64,000 nt of DNA from Oceanospirillum sp048268485 (GTDB taxonomy: Bacteria > Pseudomonadota > Gammaproteobacteria > Pseudomonadales > Halomonadaceae), in the NCBI GenBank assembly GCA_048268485.1, contig JBLWVL010000018.1, forward strand, positions 1-64,000. The letters run 5' to 3'. The first letter of the stretch is position 1; each line of letters begins with the position of its first letter. A program made the position numbers and the translations under genes. Under the pieces are notes generated by a model that did no database searches, was not told the origin of the DNA, and saw only the letters and a list, made by a program, of their open reading frames with translations. This document shows, piece by piece, positions 17,303 to 26,314 of this stretch.

Positions 17303-18820
17303 ATGTCAGCTAACGCCAGAATTCTCTGTCCGACTTTGAAACAGCGCCTGATGACTGCCGAGAAGGCTGCGGAGCTGATACCCGCCGGTGCTAATGTTGG
17401 CATGAGTGGTTTTACCGGTGCCGGCTACCCCAAAGTGGTGCCTGGTGCTCTGGCTGAGCGTATCCGCAAGCTGAATGCCTGTGAAGGTAGCGAGCCTTTT
17501 CGCATCAATGTTTGGACCGGTGCTTCCACTGCACCGGAACTGGACGGAGTTTTGGCTGAAGTTGATGGCATTGAGATGCGCCTTCCTTTCCAGAGCGACC
17601 CGATTTGTCGGCAACGTATCAATAACGGGACGATGGATTATGTGGATCTGCACCTGTCTGAAGTTTCTCAGTACGCCTGGTCCGGGTTTCTTGGCAAGAT
17701 GGATATTGCACTGATTGAAGTGGCAGGTATCCGTGAAGATGGCAGCCTGATTCCTTCCTCCTCCATCGGTAATAACAAAACCTGGATTGAGCAGGCGGAT
17801 AAGATCATTCTGGAAGTTAACAGCAAACAGAATATCAAGCTGGAAGGGATGCATGATGTTTACTACGGTACGGCTCTGCCGCCTCACCGGAAACCTATTA
17901 TGCTGACGAACCCTTCAGACCGTATCGGAGAGTTTTATTTTGAATGCCCTCCGGAAAAGGTGATTGCTGTCGTTGAAAGTGATGCTGCTGATCGTAATTC
18001 TCCATTCAAAGCCTCGGATGAGACTTCTCAGAAGATTGCTCAGCATATTCTGGACTTTTTTGAGCGTGAAATTGAACTGGGTCGCCTGCCAAAAGAGTTA
18101 CTGCCGATCCAGTCCGGTGTCGGTAATATTCCGAATGCAGTGCTTGAAGGTTTGGATGCCGGCCCCTTTAAAAACCTGACCGCTTTTACTGAAGTGATTC
18201 AGGATGGCATGCTGAAAATGCTGAAATCAGGCACCTTGAGTGTGGCATCTGCAACGGCTTTTTCGCTAAGTCCTGAGGGCATTAAAGAGTTTGATGAGAA
18301 TATTGATCTTTATAGGGACAAGATCATTCTACGTCAGCAGGATATCAGCAATCATCCTGAGCTGGCGCGCCGTCTCGGGATTATCGCCATGAATGGTATG
18401 ATCGAGTGCGATATCTACGGTAACGTCAACTCCACCCATATTATGGGTACCCGTATGATGAATGGTATTGGGGGATCGGGTGACTTTGCCCGTAACGGTT
18501 ATCTGTCGATTTTTGTCTCGCCATCGATAGCCAAAAACGGTGCGATCTCCTCAATTGTTCCTATGGTCTCCCACGTGGATCATACGGAGCATGATGTCAA
18601 AGTGATCGTGACTGAGCAGGGGTTGGCTGATTTACGTGGATTGTCACCCCGCCAACGGGCCCGGGAGATTATTAATAATTGTGCTCATCCGGATTTCCGT
18701 CCGGCATTGCATGATTATTTTGAGCGGGCGCTGCATTCCGGACGAGGTATGCACACGCCTCATCTTTTAGGCGAGGCGCTGAGCTGGCATCAGCGTTATG
18801 AAGAAGAGGGGCAGATGTAA
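17303..18820 (+). CDS. Acetyl-CoA hydrolase / succinyl-CoA:acetate CoA-transferase
   Basis: A 505-residue class I CoA-transferase of the acetyl-CoA hydrolase/transferase family (Ach1, AarC, Cat1). Members move CoA between succinyl-CoA and acetate or hydrolyse acetyl-CoA, so they act in acetate use and overflow. Conserved blocks are GFTGAGYPKVVPGALAER near the N-terminus, LLPIQSGVGNIPNAVLEGL just before the catalytic Glu region, and GGSGDFARNGYLSIFV in the C-terminal domain. Length is normal for the family. The start at 17303 gives MSANARILCPTL. It stands alone, with a terminator downstream and a palindrome upstream. Confidence 0.92.
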   Translation: MSANARILCPTLKQRLMTAEKAAELIPAGANVGMSGFTGAGYPKVVPGALAERIRKLNACEGSEPFRINVWTGASTAPELDGVLAEVDGIEMRLPFQSDPICRQRINNGTMDYVDLHLSEVSQYAWSGFLGKMDIALIEVAGIREDGSLIPSSSIGNNKTWIEQADKIILEVNSKQNIKLEGMHDVYYGTALPPHRKPIMLTNPSDRIGEFYFECPPEKVIAVVESDAADRNSPFKASDETSQKIAQHILDFFEREIELGRLPKELLPIQSGVGNIPNAVLEGLDAGPFKNLTAFTEVIQDGMLKMLKSGTLSVASATAFSLSPEGIKEFDENIDLYRDKIILRQQDISNHPELARRLGIIAMNGMIECDIYGNVNSTHIMGTRMMNGIGGSGDFARNGYLSIFVSPSIAKNGAISSIVPMVSHVDHTEHDVKVIVTEQGLADLRGLSPRQRAREIINNCAHPDFRPALHDYFERALHSGRGMHTPHLLGEALSWHQRYEEEGQM

Positions 18821-18850
18821 CCTGTCCTCAAAACTCCCAGCTGTCTGAAT

Positions 18851-18886
18851 AAAAAGCCGTTCTGTTAAAAGAGAACGGCTTTTTTA
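18851..18886 (+). terminator. Terminator after the acetyl-CoA hydrolase gene
   Basis: AAAAGCCGTTCT pairs with AGAACGGCTTTT across a short loop (GTTAAAAG), followed by further T residues. The A-run on the left arm also allows termination of the convergent minus-strand transcript of the DUF3549 gene at 18916. Confidence 0.9.
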
Positions 18887-18915
18887 TTGGACTTTTTGAC
18901 GAGACCCGAAGGGTT

Positions 18916-19974
18916 TTAGCTATCCTGCCCCATCAGCAAGCCTATCGCATTACTCAGGGCTTCACTGCGATCCGGGTCGCGGAACTGAGCAATAATCAGG
19001 GTGCGCAGTCCGGGAACAAAGATCAGATCCCGGACGATTTTAATAAAGGCTTGGTTTCCAGCGGGGCAAGTCGCCAGCTTTTCAAGATAAGGCTTCAGCA
19101 GTGCCGGGTTTTCCAGTGACTCCCAGGCCCGGGCGGCAATAACAGTTAAAATCTCAATATCCTCACTATGGCTGCTTTCCAATACATTCTGGATAAGCCC
19201 ATCACGAAGACCTTTGGCCTGGCTGTGACCTACACCTCGAATCGCTGCAGCCAGGGTCAACCGGTCTGCTTCCGGGGAGGTAATCAGCTTTTCAGCCCGT
19301 TCGCAGATAGCCGCAGTCAGCTTATGATCTATACTCTCGTTCTCCAGGCAGCGGCACAGAGCACTGAAAGGAATATCCGGGAAAGATTCGATGTGTTTCG
19401 TTAGTTCTCCGGCGTTATCCTGCTTTTCCAGACGAACGGTAAAGTCTGCAATCCCCTGAAGGCCAACATCTTCCCAGTTGTCCATTTCCCGCTGGCCGGT
19501 GAAATATTCTTCCGCCTGATCGTGGAAGCGTGAAGCAGGTTGACCTAGTGCCAGCTTGGCTTTGGCATTAAATATGGCGATTCTTTCCTGATCGGGTGTG
19601 AAGGCCAGAGGATTGTCCTTCATTAGATTCTGGGCCTGCTGGTTTTCCTCGTCTGACAGGTCTTTCGCGTTCTGGCCGATGGTTTCCAGCAAGCGCTTCA
19701 GAAAGTCATCCCGGGCTGCCTGAATAATAAAGCCCTGCTCATCGAGAGGAAACTGCAAAAACCAGATAAAGTGTTGTTCAGGAGCCTGTGGATACCAGAA
19801 CAGAATACCCAGTCGTGCGTGATACATATAGGGTTGCGGATAAGGTAGTTCACACTGTTCGAAACGAGAGAAGGTATTAGCAGACACCAGGGATACCCGT
19901 CGTCCCATATCGAAGACACGAAGATTTGCCCCGGTTTTTTCGAGAAAGTCAGTAAGGGTTGTGATGTCAGACAT
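18916..19974 (-). CDS. DUF3549 family protein
   Basis: A 352-residue cytosolic protein that I place in the DUF3549 family, known from Pseudomonas, Marinobacter and relatives, with no established function. The N-terminal block ITTLTDFLEKTGANLRVFDMGRRVSLVSANTF and LPYPQPYMYHARLGILFWYP are the recognisable features. The rest is mainly alpha-helical with repeat-like helices (residues about 185-350) such as SHSEDIEILTVIAARAWESLENP. There are no catalytic motifs or membrane helices. It is monocistronic between a convergent terminator and the DnaA-box region upstream. Confidence 0.82.
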   Translation of the reverse strand: MSDITTLTDFLEKTGANLRVFDMGRRVSLVSANTFSRFEQCELPYPQPYMYHARLGILFWYPQAPEQHFIWFLQFPLDEQGFIIQAARDDFLKRLLETIGQNAKDLSDEENQQAQNLMKDNPLAFTPDQERIAIFNAKAKLALGQPASRFHDQAEEYFTGQREMDNWEDVGLQGIADFTVRLEKQDNAGELTKHIESFPDIPFSALCRCLENESIDHKLTAAICERAEKLITSPEADRLTLAAAIRGVGHSQAKGLRDGLIQNVLESSHSEDIEILTVIAARAWESLENPALLKPYLEKLATCPAGNQAFIKIVRDLIFVPGLRTLIIAQFRDPDRSEALSNAIGLLMGQDS

Positions 19975-20168
19975 AGAGCTTCCTGTTTTGCCAAGCTGAA
20001 GACAGTTTCAATTGTGCGGGTTTTCAGAGGTTGCAGAGATTACTGCTTTTAAGCTTGTTGTGCCAGTAGAGGCTGTAAGACCAAGAGAATAGAGTTTTTT
20101 TCTGATCAAAAAATAGACAGTTTTCTGCAGATGCGATGTAGCCTTGTACAGCATGAGTTGTCCCATAA

Positions 20169-20470
20169 TTATCCACAGCTGTTTACCGGATACTTGTGTA
20201 TAGCTACTCTGTTTTGACATATACCTGTATCGGGTAGGCAGTTTGCTGTTATTTAATTTATTTTACTTTGAAAAGTGAATCAAAACAGCTGGTTAAGGTG
20301 TCTTTATATCCAGTGTTTTGTGTGTTGCAGCAGGTAGTGGACAAATTTATCATGGTCTTCAGGACCGTGCATTTAACGGAAATAACAGTATACTCCCGTT
20401 AAAGTCCCAGCCTATTCAGGTTTTATCCACAGCTTTATGCTTCTGATTAAAAGATCTGGGTTTTCCACAG
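20169..20470. promoter_or_regulatory. Cluster of DnaA-box sequences in a 570-bp gap
   Basis: The gap 19975-20544 carries no convincing gene. It contains two perfect consensus DnaA boxes, TTATCCACA at 20169-20177 and 20423-20431, both continuing GCT in the same orientation, and a one-mismatch copy, TTTTCCACA, at 20461-20469. An AT-rich stretch (TTATTTAATTTATTTTAC) lies at about 20249-20266. It may be a DnaA-responsive promoter or titration site for the neighbouring genes. It is not near dnaA or gidA, so I do not call it oriC. Confidence 0.5.
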
Positions 20471-20544
20471 ACTGATAGCAAAAATCAAATGCCATCGGTG
20501 ACGTAATAAACCAGATTGAAGCTCAATCAAAGAGACGGCTCCCA

Positions 20545-21486
20545 ATGACGTTATCGGATAACCGCCATCATCTACGCATTATCCTGCATGGCAAAGAAGC
20601 TCAAAATATTGCTTTGCGCGATGCGGTGCGCTTACTTCGGGATCATCGTTACAAAATTGATGTTCGTGTTACCTGGGAAGAGGGTGATGCGCGAAGATTA
20701 GCCTGTGAAGCTCGTCAGCTAGGGGTGGATATTGTTGTCGCCGCCGGAGGGGATGGGACGCTCAACGAAGTGGTTAATGGGCTGATGGCTGCAGATACAA
20801 TGCTTCAGATGCCCTCTTTGGGTGTTATTCCTCTGGGAACGGCCAATGATTTTGCTGTTAGCTGCAGAATTCCTTTAGCACCCTTAGAAGCCTTGATGCT
20901 GATTACTGAGGTCAGTCCGGTCGCTGTGGATCTGGCGCGGGTGAATCAGCGCTATTATCTGAATATGGCCTCTGGTGGTTTTGGTGCCCAGATAACGACA
21001 GCCACCCCGGATGAGCTGAAGCGGGCTCTTGGGAGTCTGGCTTATCTGCTGACCGGAATGAGCAAGTTCACCAGTATTGCCGCTGTTGAAGGACAGATTA
21101 CAGCTCCTGACTTCAGCTGGCATGGTCAGTTTATGGTGCTGGGGGTTGGTAATGGCAGGCAGGCTGGGGGTGGTCACGAGCTTTGCCCGGATGCTTTATT
21201 GGATGATGGGCTACTGGATCTTAATCTGTTACCAAAGGCAGATCAGCAGACACTGACGGATACTTTGCAGTATTTTATGTTGGATAATGGCTCTGTTATG
21301 CAGGATCAGATGATTCATCGGCGGGTTCCCTGGCTTGAGATTGAAGCTGAGCAAAGTATGAATATCAATATTGATGGGGAACCAGTTTCTGGTCGTCATT
21401 TGAGATTTGAAGCTGTACCCGGTGTTTTAAAAATGCACCTGCCCCGAACGGCTCCTCTGCTTTCAGGTAATACAGAACCGGAGTAA
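20545..21486 (+). CDS. yegS: YegS/DagK-type lipid kinase
   Basis: A 313-residue lipid kinase of the diacylglycerol kinase catalytic-domain family, close in length to E. coli YegS (299). YegS phosphorylates phosphatidylglycerol in vitro. The nucleotide-binding motif is AAGGDGTLNEVVNG near residue 75, followed by PLGTANDFA. The C-terminal beta-sandwich carries NGRQAGGGHELCPDALLDDGLLDL and INIDGEPVSG. The start at 20545 follows GAGACGG. The upstream gap contains clustered DnaA boxes. Confidence 0.92.
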   Translation: MTLSDNRHHLRIILHGKEAQNIALRDAVRLLRDHRYKIDVRVTWEEGDARRLACEARQLGVDIVVAAGGDGTLNEVVNGLMAADTMLQMPSLGVIPLGTANDFAVSCRIPLAPLEALMLITEVSPVAVDLARVNQRYYLNMASGGFGAQITTATPDELKRALGSLAYLLTGMSKFTSIAAVEGQITAPDFSWHGQFMVLGVGNGRQAGGGHELCPDALLDDGLLDLNLLPKADQQTLTDTLQYFMLDNGSVMQDQMIHRRVPWLEIEAEQSMNINIDGEPVSGRHLRFEAVPGVLKMHLPRTAPLLSGNTEPE

Positions 21487-21500
21487 GTGGGGCGGTGTAA

Positions 21501-21524
21501 TAAAGCTGGCTTGGGCCAGCTTTA
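21501..21524. terminator. Bidirectional terminator between yegS and the ComFB gene
   Basis: A perfect 10-bp stem, TAAAGCTGGC (21501-21510) with GCCAGCTTTA (21515-21524), loop TTGG, lies between convergent genes. Short T-runs occur on both sides. Confidence 0.8.
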
Positions 21525-21542
21525 TTAATACTGATAGCCAGG

Positions 21543-21815
21543 TCAGGCTTTTTCTTTATCTATTTTATCGTTGATAAAAACAATCGCCTTATCAACAGCC
21601 TGTTTTACCTGTTTAGACATCACAATATGATCTTCATCTTCCAGATAGAACCCCATGTCGACCTCAAAACGGAAATATTGCGGAGGCAGGTTATTCAGCG
21701 CCACGCAGGCGATATCTTCAGCGTAACCTTGCTCATAGCCTGATATAAGACCCCGTTCGGTTAGTTCTTCCAGTACCAGTTTTTCATAATAGTTTTGTAC
21801 ATTCTGAAGCAGCAT
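21543..21815 (-). CDS. ComFB-domain protein
   Basis: A 90-residue protein with a late-competence ComFB domain. The signature block is YAEDIACVALNNLPPQYFRFEVDMGFYL in the middle, where CVALNNLPPxY is the family core. The start at 21815 (MLLQNVQNYYEKLV) is chosen because GGAG lies eight bases upstream. The longer frame to 21902 would overlap the Kef gene and lacks a ribosome site. ComFB domains have been reported to bind cyclic dinucleotides in some bacteria, so a signalling role is possible here but unproven. It is downstream of the Kef antiporter gene on the same strand. Confidence 0.82.
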   Translation of the reverse strand: MLLQNVQNYYEKLVLEELTERGLISGYEQGYAEDIACVALNNLPPQYFRFEVDMGFYLEDEDHIVMSKQVKQAVDKAIVFINDKIDKEKA

Positions 21816-21894
21816 AGCAGTTCTCCGGTAATCAGAGTTATCTTGTCTTTTCATTATACTCTTTGTGTGGTTGTCTCGCTTGCTAGCGGTTAGT

Positions 21895-23886
21895 TTAACC
21901 ACTATATATCAGGGATTCAGCCTGTTCGATCTGATCGGTCATCCCCTGAAGTATCAGGGTGTCGCCACTGATAAGGCGGGTGTTGGGCTCCGGGCTTTCA
22001 ATATCCTTATTTTTACGATGAATGCGTAAGACCTGAACCTGACAGCTGCTTAATTTAATTTCTTCTATGGTTTTGCCGTGAGCGTAACAGCTGTTGCTGA
22101 TTTGTACCGGGTGAAGGCGAACTCTTGGGTTCCCTTCTTTATCGAGGAGCTGGGAAAGGCGACCATGAAAATATCCGTGCAGGAGCTGATAGCGTTGCTC
22201 TCTAGCCGTCTGAACCATACGGGCTATACGGCGAAAAGGAATTTGCATTTGGGTCATCACATGGGTTACCAGCATAAGGCTGCCTTCCAGTGCCTCCGGA
22301 ATGACTTCGGTCGCACCCGCCTGCTTCAGATCCTCCAGATGTGAGTCATCCCGGGTACGTACGACCACAGGTATTTGATGATCCAGAGCGCGAACACTAC
22401 GTAGGATCGACAGGGTTTGCTCATACTCATTGACGGTGATAACCACCAGGCTCGCACGATGTAAGCCCGCGGCCTCCAGAACTTTACGGCTGGCTGAATC
22501 ACCAAAGAAAATGTTCTCGCCACCGCCTGTGGCTTCCTGTACCCGGATAGGGTCGTTATCAAGGGCCAGAATAGGCAGATTTTCTTTGTTCATAAAGCGA
22601 GCAACCGTTTGCCCAACACGGCCGAAACCACAAACAATAATATGTTTGTTTAGCTCAGATGTTGCTTCGGCGAGCTCTTCCGAGTTGTGAGGTGGTGGTT
22701 CCTCGTAGGGTTTATTGGGGATAAGTCGCTGACAGATATTGGCGTTATAGCGGATAAGAAATGGTGTAACGGCAATGGAGAATACGATAATGGCAACGAC
22801 CAGACTGGATGTCTGAGCCTCTAGCAGACCGTTAGTTAAGGCTAATGTCAGTAGAGCAAAACCGAATTCGCCGCCCTGGGCCAATATGAGTCCGGTACGA
22901 ATCGCAGATGACTTGTCTTTGCCTAATAGCTGGGCCAGCAGGCTGACGAGAAAGGCTTTGGAAAGTACCAGCCCAATGCTACCGAGTATGACCCAGTGCA
23001 GGTTGCTGATCAGAATCTGATAATTCAGCTGCATACCCACGGTAACAAAAAACAGGCCCAGAAGAATGTCCCTGAATGGGCGGATATCGGCTTCAATCTG
23101 GTGTTTAAAGTGGCTTTCACCCAGCATCATGCCTGCCAGAAAGGCGCCTAATGCCATGGATAGCTCCAGGGCGTGAGTGATCCATGCGGCTGTCAGGGCG
23201 ACCAGAAGAACGGTCATAACAAAAAGCTCTTCCGAGCGGGTTTTACTGATTTCGTGAAATATAAAAGGCATCAGCCATTTGCCTACGGCGAGCATTACAA
23301 CGAAGAGGACAACGCCTTTAAGCAGAATAAGGCCTATAGCAAACGAGAAGCTGTTATCGCTGGTTCCGGTTAAAGCAGGGATCATGATAAGAAAGATAAC
23401 GGCGGCCAGATCCTGGAATAGTAATATCCCGACTGCTGAGTGGCCATGGCTGCTGTTGAGTTCGTTCCAGCGGGTCAGCTCCTGGGTAACGATAGCCGTT
23501 GAAGAGAGCCCCAGGGCTCCTGCGATAATGAGCGATGCTTCTGAACTGAATCCCAGCAGGAAATGCAGAACAGACCAGAAAAAGAGACTACAGAGAATAA
23601 CCTGACTACTGCCCAGGCCAAATACGGTTTTGCGTAGGGCATTCATTTTGCCCAATGAGAACTCAAGGCCAAGAGAAAAGAGCAGAAAAACCAGGCCAAA
23701 TTCCGACAGAAAACTCAGGTCGTCAGGATTGGGGATCAATTGAAATGCATGGGGGCCAATTAACAGGCCAACGGCCAGGTAACCCAAAACAGGAGGTAAG
23801 CGCAAGCGGCGCAGCAGCGCTGTGGATATCACAGAACCACTCAGAATAATCATCACCTGGTTGAAGTAGTCAGTGCTCTCTAACAT
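21895..23886 (-). CDS. Kef-type potassium/proton antiporter with RCK domain
   Basis: A 663-residue monovalent cation:proton antiporter-2 (CPA2) protein. Residues about 1-385 form the 12-helix Na+/H+ exchanger domain (LPPVLGYLAVGLLIGPHAF, GLSSTAIVTQEL, GEFGFALLTLAL). Residues about 405-520 are a TrkA-N (RCK) domain with the Rossmann motif IIVCGFGRVGQTVARFM and LDNDPIRVQEA. A TrkA-C domain closes the protein. The start at 23886 (MLESTDYFNQVM) is chosen for AAGGA eight bases upstream. An upstream in-frame start adds 24 residues not typical of the family. It resembles KefB/YbaL-type proteins; gating by glutathione adducts or nucleotide is inferred from the family only. Confidence 0.92.
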   Translation of the reverse strand: MLESTDYFNQVMIILSGSVISTALLRRLRLPPVLGYLAVGLLIGPHAFQLIPNPDDLSFLSEFGLVFLLFSLGLEFSLGKMNALRKTVFGLGSSQVILCSLFFWSVLHFLLGFSSEASLIIAGALGLSSTAIVTQELTRWNELNSSHGHSAVGILLFQDLAAVIFLIMIPALTGTSDNSFSFAIGLILLKGVVLFVVMLAVGKWLMPFIFHEISKTRSEELFVMTVLLVALTAAWITHALELSMALGAFLAGMMLGESHFKHQIEADIRPFRDILLGLFFVTVGMQLNYQILISNLHWVILGSIGLVLSKAFLVSLLAQLLGKDKSSAIRTGLILAQGGEFGFALLTLALTNGLLEAQTSSLVVAIIVFSIAVTPFLIRYNANICQRLIPNKPYEEPPPHNSEELAEATSELNKHIIVCGFGRVGQTVARFMNKENLPILALDNDPIRVQEATGGGENIFFGDSASRKVLEAAGLHRASLVVITVNEYEQTLSILRSVRALDHQIPVVVRTRDDSHLEDLKQAGATEVIPEALEGSLMLVTHVMTQMQIPFRRIARMVQTAREQRYQLLHGYFHGRLSQLLDKEGNPRVRLHPVQISNSCYAHGKTIEEIKLSSCQVQVLRIHRKNKDIESPEPNTRLISGDTLILQGMTDQIEQAESLIYSG

Positions 23887-24304
23887 CGATGTCCTTAGGC
23901 CGCAGCCCTTACTTATTTTTGTTTTAGTATTAAGTGCGTTGTATTTTGAGATTACCACCGTACAGGCAAAATGAAATACAGTGTTTTTGTATGATGTCAG
24001 GCAGACGCTGAATTTCTACAGACCGGGTTGGGGTAATTGAACCTGGGGTACCTGCCTGATATTTTGTATGTTTACCCGTGAGGTGATACATAACTGAAGT
24101 TAATGCTAGTATGTTGGCCGACATACCGGAAATGAGAATAAAATGGCACGTTCGATTACTGTATGACGGGCTCGGTTACTGTTTAGTGGTAGAGCAAAAA
24201 TCTTCACAAAAGCAGATATGAGGCCTGAGTGCTTCATAGACTGTGGACAATAAAATTAATAAAGAAAAGTGACAGGTGCTAGCCTGTGGCTTATTAGGGT
24301 CAAG
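23887..24304. other. Intergenic region between divergent Kef and TetR genes
   Basis: About 418 bp without a convincing gene. Short frames here have no ribosome sites or recognisable sequence. It should hold the two divergent promoters. I see no clear operator palindrome for the TetR protein. A DnaA-box-like TGTGGACAA occurs at 24242-24250. Confidence 0.5.
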
Positions 24305-24940
24305 ATGAATAAAAACAATAACTCATCGACAGCTGAGCGCATTCTGGATATTGCTCAGGATTTGCTGCAGCGTCAGGGCTTTAACGGCTTTAGCTATCAG
24401 GATATTGCCGAGCGGGTCAAAATTCGTAAAGCAAGTATTCATTACCATTTCCCATCTAAGGGCGATCTGGTTGTCAGCCTTTGTGCTCGTTATGTTGACC
24501 AGTTTCTGGAGCGGCTGCATCAATTGGATCGCAAACATGATGCCTGTCTGACAAGGCTGCGGGAATTTACTCTGATTTATAGTCGTATTATCAAAGATAA
24601 AGAGAAACTGTGTCCGGTGACGATGTTGTCTGCGGAGGTAGAAGCTTTGCCGGTTCTTGCGAGAGAGCATCTGCAGCGTTTTATCCGTGAAACAGAGCGT
24701 TGGTTAGGGCAAACTCTGGAGCAGGGTAAGCGTGCCCATGAGCTTCAGTTTTCCGGTAGCTTTCAGTCGCAGTCGCGTATTATTCTGGCAACATTGCAGG
24801 GGGCTATGCTGGTGGCTCGGGCATCTGGTGATCGGGGGCATTTTCAGGGCGTTGCTGATGACCTGCTCAGACAGCTACAGTCTAACCCTGCCCGGCCGGC
24901 TTCAGGAAGCCGCTCGGGACAAACGTTAGCTCAGGCCTGA
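24305..24940 (+). CDS. TetR family transcriptional regulator
   Basis: A 211-residue TetR/AcrR-type repressor. The helix-turn-helix is at about residues 25-50 (GFNGFSYQDIAERVKIRKASIHYHFPSKGDLV, typical of the family). The C-terminal ligand domain contains LCPVTMLSAEVEALPVLAREHL and GAMLVARASGD, resembling the AcuR/NemR-like group that carries a conserved Cys (here LCPVTML). The start at 24305 (MNKNNNSSTAE) follows AGGGTC; an upstream GTG is less likely. The target is unknown. It is divergent from the Kef gene and 134 bp upstream of the Toprim-protein gene. Confidence 0.9.
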   Translation: MNKNNNSSTAERILDIAQDLLQRQGFNGFSYQDIAERVKIRKASIHYHFPSKGDLVVSLCARYVDQFLERLHQLDRKHDACLTRLREFTLIYSRIIKDKEKLCPVTMLSAEVEALPVLAREHLQRFIRETERWLGQTLEQGKRAHELQFSGSFQSQSRIILATLQGAMLVARASGDRGHFQGVADDLLRQLQSNPARPASGSRSGQTLAQA

Positions 24941-25074
24941 TCTGCTTCAGTCGATAAGTGTGTTTCTGTCTGCGCTAACATTCATTTTTGAGTGATCGGC
25001 CCAGAAACTATTCCCGCCGCCGCCCTTTCGGTATGATGCTGAGCAACGCAGGTTCTGTAAGGAAGAGGTTTTCA

Positions 25075-26097
25075 ATGAGTGAACAGCCAGAGTTGGCGGT
25101 AGACTGGCAAAGTCAGATACTAAGAGATGCAGCAATCGGTTTGTTTAAGACGGAGCGAATCCGGCGAGATGTTTATACTTCGCCTTTAATCCGTGAGCTG
25201 CTTGAACTGGAATGGCTGAGTCAGGTTGATGATGAAGATATTTATACACTGACGTCAAAAGGGCGACATCAGTATCCCAAGCTTCTGGATCAGAATTTAC
25301 CTCAATGGCAGGAATTAGCTCTGTCCGGTATGAATATGCAGGATGAAGAGCGCGATGCTTTTATGCGTCGGCTTGAGTTTATTCGCGCTAATACCCGTTT
25401 TGATTTACCGGTATGGATTAATCAAAAAAGCTTCAACACCCTATATGGTGGCGATGAAAACGCACAGGTTTCTGATGATCTTCAGGCTTTGCTACCGAAA
25501 TATCGCATCAGCGAAGATGCGGTGTTAAGAATTCGGGGTACAACAGATATGCATCTTATGCGCAAGATGCTAAAACCGATTCGTTTAGGGCCGATTCTTC
25601 AGCTGATGTCACATGCAGCCATTCCTGAGCGGGATGTGATGGAGTTGACGGAGGTTGATGGCGAACAGCCGTACATGGTTATGACTGTTGAGAATCTTTC
25701 TGTGTTTTCTGACATGGATATTCCTGACCATCTGATGCTGATTTGGGCACCGTTGAACTACCCTGATCTTGCAATTAAAGTGCTGAAAATGATTCCTCAA
25801 TATGTCCCTCATATACATTTTGGTGATCTTGATCCGAGTGGACTGGCACTAGCAGAGCACATTGCAGAGGAATCCGGTCGGCCTGTGCGGCGTTTTCTTC
25901 CCGAGTTCTGGCAGGAGTATATGAATGAGTATGCTAAGCCCTGTGTTGATGGTTCCGTGAAAGGGAGTCGTTGGCAGCTGGCTATCAGCTCTAATGCTTT
26001 GATCCGGAAACTGATGTTGCGCAAAGAGTGGATGCCACAGAGTGCCATCCTGCTGGATCCTCGTCTAAGGCATGAGTTGCTATCTCTGATGAACTAG
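25075..26097 (+). CDS. Orphan Toprim-domain protein resembling JetD (DUF2220-like)
   Basis: A 340-residue protein. The C-terminal half looks like the Toprim fold of DUF2220, TopoVI-A and Wadjet JetD: a Glu in YMVMTVENLSVFSDM (about residue 205) and an Asp pair in HIHFGDLDPSGLALAEHI (about residues 245-255), the residues that bind metal in those nucleases. The N-terminal half is helical with a possible winged helix (LFKTERIRRDVYTSPLIRELLELEWL...YTLTSKGRHQYP). The start at 25075 follows AAGGAAGAGG. No JetA, JetB or JetC (SMC/condensin-like) genes are nearby, so it is not a complete Wadjet system. Its function is unknown. Confidence 0.65.
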   Translation: MSEQPELAVDWQSQILRDAAIGLFKTERIRRDVYTSPLIRELLELEWLSQVDDEDIYTLTSKGRHQYPKLLDQNLPQWQELALSGMNMQDEERDAFMRRLEFIRANTRFDLPVWINQKSFNTLYGGDENAQVSDDLQALLPKYRISEDAVLRIRGTTDMHLMRKMLKPIRLGPILQLMSHAAIPERDVMELTEVDGEQPYMVMTVENLSVFSDMDIPDHLMLIWAPLNYPDLAIKVLKMIPQYVPHIHFGDLDPSGLALAEHIAEESGRPVRRFLPEFWQEYMNEYAKPCVDGSVKGSRWQLAISSNALIRKLMLRKEWMPQSAILLDPRLRHELLSLMN

Positions 26098-26314
26098 TTT
26101 TGCCACAGATTGTGGCTCCTGGTTCATCTTACCCTGGGCAGTTTCGGTTTTGGGCTGTTCAGGGCCTCTTCAGCAGTTGTTCCCCGTTATCCTCTTACTG
26201 CATGCTACTTTGACAGTGACTGCTTTTGTTCTGGTTTTATATGGCAATGGGCCAAGTGGTGTGATCGAAGAGATGCGGATTAGTCTTCTTGCATCATTCC
26301 GCCACTGCCTCAGG

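Noticed and set aside
20008..20220. 70-residue minus-strand frame in the DnaA-box gap
   Set aside because: No recognisable family, no ribosome site, and it overlaps a consensus DnaA box.
20169..20470. Considered as the chromosomal replication origin
   Set aside because: Only three DnaA boxes, no dnaA/dnaN or gidA/mnmE neighbours, and no array of 13-mers.
25075..26097. Considered as part of a complete Wadjet (JetABCD) system
   Set aside because: The neighbours are a TetR regulator and an HDOD protein. No SMC-, MukF- or MukE-like genes are nearby.
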